Below, in pieces: positions 8,402 through 14,357 of a DNA stretch of 64,000 nucleotides. How positions within the stretch are numbered: the first letter of the stretch is position 1; each line of letters opens with the position of its first letter. The notes below the pieces were generated by a model. The model saw only the letters and a program-made list of their open reading frames with translations, made no database searches and had not been told where the DNA came from. The translations under genes were made by a program, and so were the position numbers. The stretch comes from JBFWVR01 sp050246635 (GTDB taxonomy: Bacteria > Acidobacteriota > Vicinamibacteria > Vicinamibacterales > UBA2999), in the NCBI GenBank assembly GCA_050246635.1, contig JBFWVR010000004.1, positions 372,001-436,000 on the forward strand. The letters are read 5' to 3'.

Positions 8402-8848
8402 CGGTCCTCCTTCGGAACCCGGTGATTCTACCGCTCGGAGACGGGGGCCGAGCGTGCCGTGTGGCACAAAGACCAGCCACGGAGCAGGCACCGCACACGG
8501 CGTCACGTCTGAAGGAGGCACCACGGCACGATCCGACAGGCCGGATCGCGTGACGTCCTTCGTGTCGTCGTGAGAGCCCCGGCGAGGCCTTGTCAGGAGT
8601 CGGGGACCTCGGGCAGCCCTCCGCTTCGCGGGATCTGCCTGTTCAAGAACGGGACATGGAGACAGGCCGGTGTTAGCCCGCGTGGATCGCGGCCTACCAT
8701 ATCGCACAAGACCATCCGCCTGCGCCCAGGAACTCGCTCGTCTGGTGCCACTTGCATAGCCGGTCATCGTGTGAGGATGCCGGCGATATCCTGCAGGACT
8801 TGCGGTATAACGTCCGGACGCCTGGCGGGGCGCCGCGGGATACTGATA
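8402..8848. other. 447-bp gap without a convincing gene
   Basis: This is the divergent space between the amidohydrolase and the first integron cassette. It should contain the promoter of the minus-strand gene. The reading frames here have no recognisable protein. No integrase gene fits in it. If the array's attI site is present it would end at 8849-8855; I could not recognise integrase-binding boxes. A second GTTAGCC word at 8672 has no matching partner and was not counted. Confidence 0.6.
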
Positions 8849-8855
8849 GTTAGGC
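8849..8855 (+). other. Left integron recombination junction (GTTAGGC)
   Basis: The heptamer GTTAGGC fits the integron core site GTTRRRY. The cut would fall after the first G, making TTAGGC the 5' end of cassette 1. The R'' box at the 3' end of that same cassette is GCCTAAC (9478-9484), the exact reverse complement. This match identifies 8849 as a true cassette boundary, either an attI site or the end of a degraded upstream attC. Confidence 0.75.
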
Positions 8856-8877
8856 AGATTGCAGGGGGCACAGCGCC

Positions 8878-9483
8878 ATGTGGATCAGTTGGAAGAATCA
8901 AGACTCACAGCTAAATTGGCCGCTCTCCTTTGAGCAGAAGGTCGAGTTGTTTTACGAGCAGACGATCGGCTGGCAACTTCACATCGCTGATCTCGTGGCG
9001 AATGGCGGCACCGCATTCGGCGAGAATGGCGATCGGAATGGTTGCAGCGTCCTTGCCATTCGCCATTCCGGTTTCGCGGTTTTGCAGATCTGCCTCAGCT
9101 ACTTCGAAACGATTGGGCATTACACGGGTCAGAGGTCAGGCTCAAGGGTCGCCTTCGAAGCAGGAGTTCACGAAGTATTTCCCAGCCTGGCAAACGGGGC
9201 CCCGCCCATCGTCTCGGAGTTCGTGACGGCTCTGTACAAGGACGCCCGGTGCGGGCTCTATCACAATGTGCGGAGTGCCAAAGTTGGCTTAGGCTTTCCC
9301 CCAGACGGATCTGCAATCGCCTTCATCCCGGAAGCCAGGAAAGTCGTTGTCAGCCCAGAGCGCCTCCCAGCCGCGCTGAAAGCGCACCTTGAGGCGTTCC
9401 GGCAGCGACTCCTCGACCAGAGCGATCAAGCACTTCGTGACGCGTTCTCAACACGATTTGATCTAGACGTGGGAACTGCCTAA
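8878..9483 (+). CDS. Cassette 1: HEPN-like protein of unknown function
   Basis: A 201-residue cytosolic protein that I do not recognise by family. The central part is helical with RCGLYHN at about residues 123-129, which fits the RX4H core of HEPN nucleases (R, four residues, H). Codon use is less GC-biased than in the flanking chromosome. A GGGGG stretch 10 bases upstream may serve as ribosome-binding site. The stop codon TAA is part of the attC R'' box, as is common for cassette genes. A nuclease or defence role is inference from the motif and the cassette context only. Confidence 0.72.
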   Translation: MWISWKNQDSQLNWPLSFEQKVELFYEQTIGWQLHIADLVANGGTAFGENGDRNGCSVLAIRHSGFAVLQICLSYFETIGHYTGQRSGSRVAFEAGVHEVFPSLANGAPPIVSEFVTALYKDARCGLYHNVRSAKVGLGFPPDGSAIAFIPEARKVVVSPERLPAALKAHLEAFRQRLLDQSDQALRDAFSTRFDLDVGTA

Positions 9484-9555
9484 CATCCCAATGGAGCCGA
9501 CGACCCTTGGCCCGCTCTCGCGTGCCGGCGGTCGCGGCTCATTGGTGTGTTAGAC
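9478..9555 (+). other. attC site 1
   Basis: R'' GCCTAAC at the left end and R' GTTAGAC at the right end. The inner arms CCAATGGAGCCG and CGGCTCATTGG pair fully except for one extra G, the extrahelical base expected on an attC bottom strand. It overlaps the stop codon of cassette 1. Confidence 0.85.
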
Positions 9556-9573
9556 GGACTCGAAGGTGACGCG

Positions 9574-10230
9574 ATGAGCGATTCTGCAAAACCGGCGACG
9601 AAACGGCTTTACTGCAATCGCTGCGGGGGAGTCACCAATCACCTGGCAAGGGGATCCCACTCGAAGCATGTCGACCTCGACGAATCGGACTGGGAAACCA
9701 CATTGGTCACTCTATGGACCTGTGCGGGCTGTGAGCGGGGCGTCATGGAAACCAGTACGGAGTCGAGTTTCTGGGGCGACGACGAGTCCCCGACGTTCCG
9801 ATACGATCCCCCGCTCTCAACGAACCATCACAAGAAGAAATGGTTTCGCAAGATACCAACGCGGTTGCGGGGTATCTACAACGAGACGGTGCTCGCGTTC
9901 AATGCGAACCTCAACGTGCTAACTGCTGCAGGTTTGAGGGCCTTAGTCGAAGGCATTTGCGCCGACAAGGGCGTCGTCGGCAAAACGCTTGAGAAGAAGA
10001 TTGACGGTCTCGAGACGTTGCTGCCGAAGAGCATCGTTGCGAACCTACACGGCTTCCGGTTCATGGGCAACGATGCAGTTCATGAGCTCAAGACTCCAAA
10101 GCGAGATGATCTGAAGGTTGCCCTCGAGGTTAGCGAAGACCTACTAAACGTGTTGTACGAACTCGACTACAAGGCGAGTCTCCTGCCTAAACAGGCGCCT
10201 CAACCTCCACCAGCCGGTACCGCCGTCTAA
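9574..10230 (+). CDS. Cassette 2: DUF4145 protein with N-terminal zinc-binding cysteines
   Basis: A 218-residue protein. The N-terminal 60 residues carry two CxxC pairs (CNRC at about residue 14 and CAGC at about 51), a probable zinc site. The C-terminal half matches DUF4145: a helix with NETVLAFNANLNVLTAAGLR, ALVEGICADKGVVGK and the signature FMGNDAVHE near residue 170. DUF4145 has been placed in the HEPN superfamily and is often found near restriction or defence genes. The start at ATG 9574 is chosen because upstream codons belong to the preceding attC. The stop lies in the next R'' box. Confidence 0.82.
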   Translation: MSDSAKPATKRLYCNRCGGVTNHLARGSHSKHVDLDESDWETTLVTLWTCAGCERGVMETSTESSFWGDDESPTFRYDPPLSTNHHKKKWFRKIPTRLRGIYNETVLAFNANLNVLTAAGLRALVEGICADKGVVGKTLEKKIDGLETLLPKSIVANLHGFRFMGNDAVHELKTPKRDDLKVALEVSEDLLNVLYELDYKASLLPKQAPQPPPAGTAV

Positions 10231-10300
10231 CCAGCGGTTGCAGCCGACGACGCGCGCTGGTGCATCCTGGCGCGCCGCGGCTGAACCGCGGTCGTTAGCC
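10225..10300 (+). other. attC site 2
   Basis: R'' GTCTAAC and R' GTTAGCC. Inner arms GCGGTTGCAGCCG and CGGCTGAACCGC pair except for one extra G (extrahelical base). The interior has further GC-rich palindromic words. It contains the stop codon of the DUF4145 gene. Confidence 0.88.
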
Positions 10301-10318
10301 CGCTCAACTCAGTATCTG

Positions 10319-10996
10319 ATGCCGACAACTGTCGCCGCGGCCCTCGTTCTCGTCTTTGCGATGTTCCCCGGCTTCGTGGGAAATCGAGTCTACGAGTACT
10401 TCGTCGGGCTGGACTGGCGCGAGCGAGAGTGGCGGACGGTCCTGCGTTTGATCGGGTTCAGCGTGACCGGTGCGATGCTTTATGCGTTGTCGGCCGCCGC
10501 TGCGGGCGTTCAGCCGCCCGTTCATCTCTTCCCCGCCACTTTTCAGGAACTCACGCCTGACTCACCATTGCTGCAGGCCCTGGCTACCGGATACATCGGC
10601 CACCTGCTCGCGAGTGCGGTTGCAGGCGGGCTGGCTGTGGGCTCGGCGTCCTTGTTGGCAAAGCTCTCCTCCGCGTCGCCCTACGCGAGTGCGTGGGACG
10701 ACTTCGCACGGTCGTACACTCCCAAGCACTGGGTCGTCGTTGGTTTGACGAACGGCGAGGTGTACGCGGGAAAGCTCAAGAATTCGGACGTGGCTGTCGC
10801 GATGGAAGACCGCGACCTCGTGCTCGAGGAGCCCTGTCTCTACAATCCTGACAAGGCCCAGTACGTGGCGGTGAGCTATCAGTATCTCTTTGTGCCTGCA
10901 GCTACTTGGTTCTCGATTGCAGTTGTTGCAGATCCCAAAGACAAGAGGACCGTTGCTGTTGGCGAACCGTTGTTTACAAGAGAAGACTCCCAATGA
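10319..10996 (+). CDS. Cassette 3: membrane protein with C-terminal soluble domain (DUF6338-like)
   Basis: A 225-residue protein. Hydrophobic segments at about residues 3-20, 44-64 and 98-118 look like three membrane helices. The C-terminal part (about 130-225) is soluble and contains HWVVVGLTNGEVYAGKLKN, a small beta domain. The layout recalls DUF6338, but I hold that name loosely. The start is ATG 10319; the longer frame upstream runs through attC 2. It overlaps the next small gene by four bases (ATGA), so the two are translationally coupled in one cassette. Confidence 0.75.
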   Translation: MPTTVAAALVLVFAMFPGFVGNRVYEYFVGLDWREREWRTVLRLIGFSVTGAMLYALSAAAAGVQPPVHLFPATFQELTPDSPLLQALATGYIGHLLASAVAGGLAVGSASLLAKLSSASPYASAWDDFARSYTPKHWVVVGLTNGEVYAGKLKNSDVAVAMEDRDLVLEEPCLYNPDKAQYVAVSYQYLFVPAATWFSIAVVADPKDKRTVAVGEPLFTREDSQ

Positions 10997-11133
10997 CTCA
11001 GAAGCCTGTGCCGCCTCCTCCTCCACCGCCGAGGCCCGAACACATTCGTGAGGGCTGGCGTCCAGAGACGCCAACGCAGCGACCGCAGGGGCCTCCGCCG
11101 CCGCCGCCGCCGGTGCCGAGGCAAGGCGACTAG
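10993..11133 (+). CDS. Cassette 3: proline-rich microprotein
   Basis: A 46-residue protein whose ATG overlaps the stop of the membrane-protein gene. It has two polyproline runs (seven and seven residues) separated by RPEHIREGWRPETPTQRP, and no hydrophobic segment. Such proline-rich tails may bind partner proteins or may act as a ribosome-stalling segment. The overlap and the shared cassette suggest it works with the membrane protein; this is inference. The stop lies eight bases before the next R'' box. Confidence 0.65.
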   Translation: MTQKPVPPPPPPPRPEHIREGWRPETPTQRPQGPPPPPPPVPRQGD

Positions 11134-11140
11134 CTTCACG

Positions 11141-11216
11141 GGCTAACTACGGCTTGCAGCCGACGGCGCGCGGGTGGATACTTGGCCGCACCGCGGCTGA
11201 AGCCGGGGCGTTAGAC
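11141..11216 (+). other. attC site 3
   Basis: R'' GGCTAAC and R' GTTAGAC. Inner arms CGGCTTGCAGCCG and CGGCTGAAGCCG pair except for one extra G. GGCTAAC is the reverse complement of GTTAGCC, the left junction of this same cassette at 10294-10300. Confidence 0.87.
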
Positions 11217-11236
11217 CGGCAACGAAGGGAGCGTCG

Positions 11237-11614
11237 ATGGCTTCACCGGCAATGATCGGGGTCGGAGCGGGGCTGCTGAGCACGGTCGTGGCGACCGTAA
11301 GCAACCTGCACCGGGGCGACCCTCATCTCGTCTCGACGGCCCCAGACCTGCTGACGCTCGTCGCAATCGTGGCAATCGTGTGGCGCGCGGTCCGGTGGAC
11401 CGGAGGGCTCGACGATGCCCGTGGGCGGCATCCCGCACAGGTGACCGCCGTCGTGGCGAGCACTGTGTTCGCGGTCGGCATGGGGGCGTTCACGTTGTGG
11501 TACCTGCCCAGCCATGCACCTGTTCTCGCCGCCGCTGCAGCGGTCAGCAGCTTCTTGCTCGCCTGTGTGACAGGTGTCGCAGCATCAAGACCAATCCGGA
11601 GAATAGCGGTCTAA
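11237..11614 (+). CDS. Cassette 4: small four-helix membrane protein
   Basis: A 125-residue integral membrane protein with four predicted membrane segments (about residues 5-22, 37-52, 70-90 and 95-118). A GGGAG ribosome-binding site lies 8 bases upstream of ATG 11237. No enzymatic motif is visible. The stop codon is within the R'' box of attC 4. Function unknown; small membrane proteins are common among integron cassettes. Confidence 0.72.
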   Translation: MASPAMIGVGAGLLSTVVATVSNLHRGDPHLVSTAPDLLTLVAIVAIVWRAVRWTGGLDDARGRHPAQVTAVVASTVFAVGMGAFTLWYLPSHAPVLAAAAAVSSFLLACVTGVAASRPIRRIAV

Positions 11615-11678
11615 CTACCAAATGCAGCCGGCGCGCCGCATGATGCCGACGGCGCGCGGCTGATTTGGCGCGTTAGCC
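11609..11678 (+). other. attC site 4
   Basis: R'' GTCTAAC and R' GTTAGCC. Inner arms CCAAATGCAGCCG and CGGCTGATTTGG pair except for one extra G. At 70 bases it is the shortest of the six. Confidence 0.87.
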
Positions 11679-11689
11679 GGATCAATTTC

Positions 11690-12433
11690 ATGACATGTCG
11701 GTACTGCGAGGTCGGCACCGATCTGGTTGAGGCTCACGTAATCCCAGCGGGCTTCTTCCGCCGGCTGCGCGATCCAAACGCGATTCCGAAACTGCTATCG
11801 AACAGGGAGGGCGAGCGCCCTCGACGGGCGCCAAACGGCGTCTACGACCGACACATCTTGGGTTCCTGCTGCGAGCCCACCTTTGGGCCGTGGGATCAGC
11901 ACGCCCAGGAGGTCCTACTCGACGATGCCAGCAATGCCACGGTCCTCAGGGTGGAGAATCAAATCGTCGGCTACGAAATCTCGCGCTGGGACTATCGGCT
12001 TCTCAAGCTGTTCTTCATCTCGCTTGCATGGCGCGCCTCCGTCTCGACACACCCGATGTATTCGCGGATCAGCTTGGGACCGTATGAGGCGCGCGCAAGA
12101 GACCTCCTCCAGCTAGCCAACCCTGGGACGCCTGAGGACTTCGCCGTGTTTCTCGCGAAGTTCGACCACGCATTCGGCGGCGCAATTCTCGACCCCCATC
12201 GTGAGAGAAATGAGCGGGTCAATTACCTACGCTTCTACCTGGGAACCTACATCGCGTACATCAAGGTGGACCGCCAGAAGACACCTCATCCGTACGCATC
12301 GTTCGTCGTCGGAGCGGAACCGATTCTAAAGGTGGTCGGGCGCGACATCACGAAGAGCCCGGAGTTGCATGTGATGCGCGACATTGTTCTGAAGTCGCTT
12401 GCCGCGAAGACATCGAGCTCGCGGACCGGCTAA
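11690..12433 (+). CDS. Cassette 5: CxxC/HNH-like protein
   Basis: A 247-residue protein whose first 25 residues read CRYCEVGTDLVEAHVIPAGF: a CxxC pair followed by an AHVIP histidine, as in many HNH-type endonuclease zinc knuckles. A second cluster, HILGSCCEPTFGPWD at about residues 55-70, may complete the site. The remaining helical region has no motif I recognise. ATG 11690 follows attC 4 by 12 bases and has no clear ribosome-binding site. A nuclease role is inferred from the metal-site pattern only. The stop is inside the R'' box of attC 5. Confidence 0.72.
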   Translation: MTCRYCEVGTDLVEAHVIPAGFFRRLRDPNAIPKLLSNREGERPRRAPNGVYDRHILGSCCEPTFGPWDQHAQEVLLDDASNATVLRVENQIVGYEISRWDYRLLKLFFISLAWRASVSTHPMYSRISLGPYEARARDLLQLANPGTPEDFAVFLAKFDHAFGGAILDPHRERNERVNYLRFYLGTYIAYIKVDRQKTPHPYASFVVGAEPILKVVGRDITKSPELHVMRDIVLKSLAAKTSSSRTG

Positions 12434-12501
12434 CAGCCGCTTGCAGCCGACAGCGGCCCGCGCGATCATGAGGCCGCTGCGGCTGAAGCGGAACGTTAGA
12501 C
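12428..12501 (+). other. attC site 5
   Basis: R'' GGCTAAC and R' GTTAGAC. Inner arms CCGCTTGCAGCCG and CGGCTGAAGCGG pair except for one extra G. R'' is the reverse complement of the left junction of the same cassette (GTTAGCC at 11672). Confidence 0.87.
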
Positions 12502-12527
12502 CGCACGAACCGCATCGCGACGGTATG

Positions 12528-12542
12528 GTATAGTCATATACA
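12528..12542 (+). promoter_or_regulatory. Promoter/operator of the BrnT/BrnA cassette
   Basis: A perfect inverted repeat GTATA-GTCA-TATAC (12528-12541) lies in the only strongly AT-rich patch of the cassette array. It contains TATAGT and TATACA words suitable as -10 elements. TATACA ends 6 bases before the toxin ATG, so the mRNA may be leaderless or nearly so. BrnA antitoxins are known to repress their own promoter, and a dyad over the -10 region fits that. Confidence 0.6.
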
Positions 12543-12548
12543 TCGACC

Positions 12549-12890
12549 ATGGGCGAGCTCGACGATCTGGTGGCTGGGCTCGAGGGCTTCGAGTGGGACG
12601 ACGGGAACTCGGCGAAGAACTGGCTGCGCCACGAGGTCCAGCAGGCCGAGGCCGAGCAGGCGTTGCTCAACACCCCGCTCGTCGTCACCGTCACCGTGAA
12701 GCATGGGGCGAGCGAACCGCGCTACGTGGCCCTGGGGCAAACAGATGCGGGGCGTCTCTTGACGGTCGTCTTCACCGTCCGCGGCACCAAGCTCCGCGTC
12801 ATCTCGGCCCGGGCGATGAGCAAGCCGGAGCGGAAGATCTATGGCGAAGTCCAAGCGAACCCTGAAGGCCGTCCCGGCGTTCAAGACTGA
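12549..12890 (+). CDS. brnT: Cassette 6: BrnT-like toxin
   Basis: A 113-residue BrnT-family protein (RelE-like fold ribonuclease toxin). Features seen are the N-terminal FEWDDGNSAKNWLRHEV segment, the central RYVALGQTDAGRLLTVVFTVRG strands (shown in part) and the conserved LRVISARAMSKPERKIY end. It is followed with a 50-base overlap by a BrnA-like antitoxin. No ribosome-binding site is visible; the promoter dyad lies almost directly upstream. Toxin-antitoxin cassettes with their own promoters are known to stabilise large integron arrays. The last 20 residues are in the overlap and diverge from the family. Confidence 0.85.
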   Translation: MGELDDLVAGLEGFEWDDGNSAKNWLRHEVQQAEAEQALLNTPLVVTVTVKHGASEPRYVALGQTDAGRLLTVVFTVRGTKLRVISARAMSKPERKIYGEVQANPEGRPGVQD

Positions 12891-13224
12891 GGCGGAAGAG
12901 CGGCGGTTCTGGGAGACGCACGACACCACGGCCTACGTCGACTGGTCGGCGGCCACGCCCGCGCGGTTTCCCAATCTGAAGCCGTCGACGGAGACGATCT
13001 CCCTTCGGCTCCCGGCCGGGCTGCTGGCCGACTTGAAGGCACTCGCGAACAAGCAGGACGTGCCCTATCAGTCGTTGCTCAAAGTGTTCCTCGCCGACCG
13101 GGTGGCTCGGGAGTGGCGCGCGTCGCGCGTCTCCGGCGTGCGGTCTGACAAAGCGGTGCAACCGACGAGCCGCGCTCGAAAGCGCGCCAAGTCGTCAAAG
13201 CGTACCCGCGCGGCTCGCGGCTGA
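12841..13224 (+). CDS. brnA: Cassette 6: BrnA-like ribbon-helix-helix antitoxin
   Basis: A 127-residue BrnA/CopG-type antitoxin. Residues 1-50 include the toxin-wrapping RFWETHDTTAYVDW segment; residues 54-92 form the ribbon-helix-helix (TISLRLPAGLLADLKALANK, then VPYQSLLKVFLADRV). The start overlaps the toxin gene by 50 bases. The C-terminal 28 residues are highly basic and are encoded by attC 6 itself, so the recombination site doubles as coding sequence. That tail may be an accident of a lost stop codon or could assist DNA binding. Confidence 0.85.
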   Translation: MAKSKRTLKAVPAFKTEAEERRFWETHDTTAYVDWSAATPARFPNLKPSTETISLRLPAGLLADLKALANKQDVPYQSLLKVFLADRVAREWRASRVSGVRSDKAVQPTSRARKRAKSSKRTRAARG

Positions 13225-13240
13225 CCGCTGGTCGTTGAAC
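13143..13240 (+). other. attC site 6 (degenerate, within coding sequence)
   Basis: R'' is GTCTGAC (one mismatch to GTCTAAC) and R' is GTTGAAC, which fits GTTRRRY. Inner arms AGCGGTGCAACCG and CGGCTGACCGCT pair with one extra G and one mismatch. At 98 bases it is the longest of the set. It is the last recognised site of the array. Confidence 0.7.
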
Positions 13241-13323
13241 TGACCTACACCCTTGGCGGGCTCGTCCCGACGTGCGTCGTCCTCTCGCTATTCGGCGGAC
13301 GTCATTCCTGCCTGGGAGCACAA

Positions 13324-13575
13324 ATGGCTCGCGTGCGCGTACACAACTGTGCCATCTCGATCGATGGCTACGTGGCAGGTGCGCACCAGACGCGCGAGGA
13401 GCCCCTCGGCGTCGGCAGGGAGGCGTGACACGAGTGGCTCTTCCCAACGCGAACGTTCCAGCGCATGGGCGGGAAGACCGGCGGCACCACCAGCGCCGAT
13501 GACGAGTGCGCTGGGCGATTTGGCGATGGCGTCGGCGCGTGGACCGTGGGTCGCAACATGTTCGGACCGATTCGA
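13324..13575 (+). pseudogene. Decayed dihydrofolate-reductase-family gene
   Basis: From ATG 13324 the frame reads MARVRVHNCAISIDGYVAG, a typical start of RibD-C/DHFR-like reductases, then meets an in-frame TGA near 13426. Family-like sequence resumes in the same frame after it (HEWLFPTRTFQRMGG, GGTTSADDECA, GVGAWTVGRNMFG) and is lost near 13575, well short of full length (about 190 residues). It is therefore interrupted by a stop and truncated at its 3' end. It sits directly after the last attC, so it may be old chromosome or a ruined cassette. An intact relative lies at 40489-41061. Confidence 0.7.
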
Positions 13576-13634
13576 GTACCTGCGCCGCTCGAGGCTGAAC
13601 GCTGGCGCTGGACCGATTCTCTCGAGAGGTACCC

Positions 13635-14357
13635 TTGTCGAGTCCGCAAGCGGCTGTGGTTCTCGGTGCGTCGGGATCGGTCGGCAACGCGCTCATTGTG
13701 GAACTGATTCGAACCGGATCGGTCAGACACATCGTGGCCGTGGTGCGTGGTTCGCAGCCCAATCAGGTCGCGCTCGCACGTGAGGCGGGTGTCGAACTGC
13801 GCGAGATTCTCGTCCCGGCGATGGATCCAGCCGGTCTAAGGGTTGCGACGATGGAAGCCATTCGTTCGCTGCAAGGCGAGATCGTCGGGTTGAGTGCATT
13901 GGGCGTCGGGGCTGGCACCGCGAAGCTCACGCTCGCCGAGCACCGTGCGGTCGACGTCCACCTGAACGCGGCCTTTGCGCAAGGACTGAAGGCGTCTGGA
14001 CGAGTGCACCATCTGGCGTTCATGTCCGCTGCCGGCGCTGACCCTACGGCGGCGGCGACCGGATCAGGTGCCGCGGGAATGCCGCGCTACGCTCGGGTGA
14101 AGGGCGAGGCCGAGGAAGCCGTGAAAGAGGGGGGACCGCCTGTGGTGAGCCTCTTCCGCCCTGCGATGATCATCGGATCGCGACACACACCGTGGCTGCT
14201 CGAGAAAGTGCTTCCGGCGTTCTCGTGTGTGACCCCCGCGAGATACAGATCGATCACCGTCGAGCAGATTGCCAAGGCGATGGTGAGGACATCACTGAAC
14301 ACACCGGCGAAATCGGATGTCTATCACTACCCCGAAATGGTGGCGTTGAGTCAGTGA
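13635..14357 (+). CDS. NAD(P)-binding Rossmann protein (NmrA/SDR-like)
   Basis: A 240-residue atypical short-chain dehydrogenase/NmrA-like protein. The nucleotide-binding glycine motif GASGSVG is at residues 11-17, and FMSAAGADP at about 129-137 takes the place of the usual central strand. The YxxxK pair of classical SDRs may be YARVK at about 152-156. The start is TTG 13635, supported by GAGAGG upstream and by the position of the Rossmann motif. It overlaps the following membrane-protein gene by four bases. Confidence 0.82.
   Translation: MSSPQAAVVLGASGSVGNALIVELIRTGSVRHIVAVVRGSQPNQVALAREAGVELREILVPAMDPAGLRVATMEAIRSLQGEIVGLSALGVGAGTAKLTLAEHRAVDVHLNAAFAQGLKASGRVHHLAFMSAAGADPTAAATGSGAAGMPRYARVKGEAEEAVKEGGPPVVSLFRPAMIIGSRHTPWLLEKVLPAFSCVTPARYRSITVEQIAKAMVRTSLNTPAKSDVYHYPEMVALSQ

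Larger units (their letters stand above)
8850..13234 (+). mobile_element. Integron gene-cassette array (six cassettes, no integrase in window)
   Basis: Six consecutive modules, all on the plus strand, each hold one or two genes and end in an attC-like imperfect inverted repeat of 70 to 98 bases. Cassette limits from the G/TT cut rule are 8850-9549, 9550-10294, 10295-11210, 11211-11672, 11673-12495 and 12496-13234. In five of the six, the cassette's first bases (with the preceding G) are the exact reverse complement of its own R'' box; the last has one mismatch. The inner arms carry the extra unpaired base characteristic of attC sites. The genes are visibly less GC-rich than their neighbours. 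No integrase gene is present between 8402 and 13634. Confidence 0.88.

Noticed and set aside
8672..8678. A second GTTAGCC core left of the array
   Set aside because: No matching GGCTAAC lies before 8849 and no paired arms are present, so it is probably chance.
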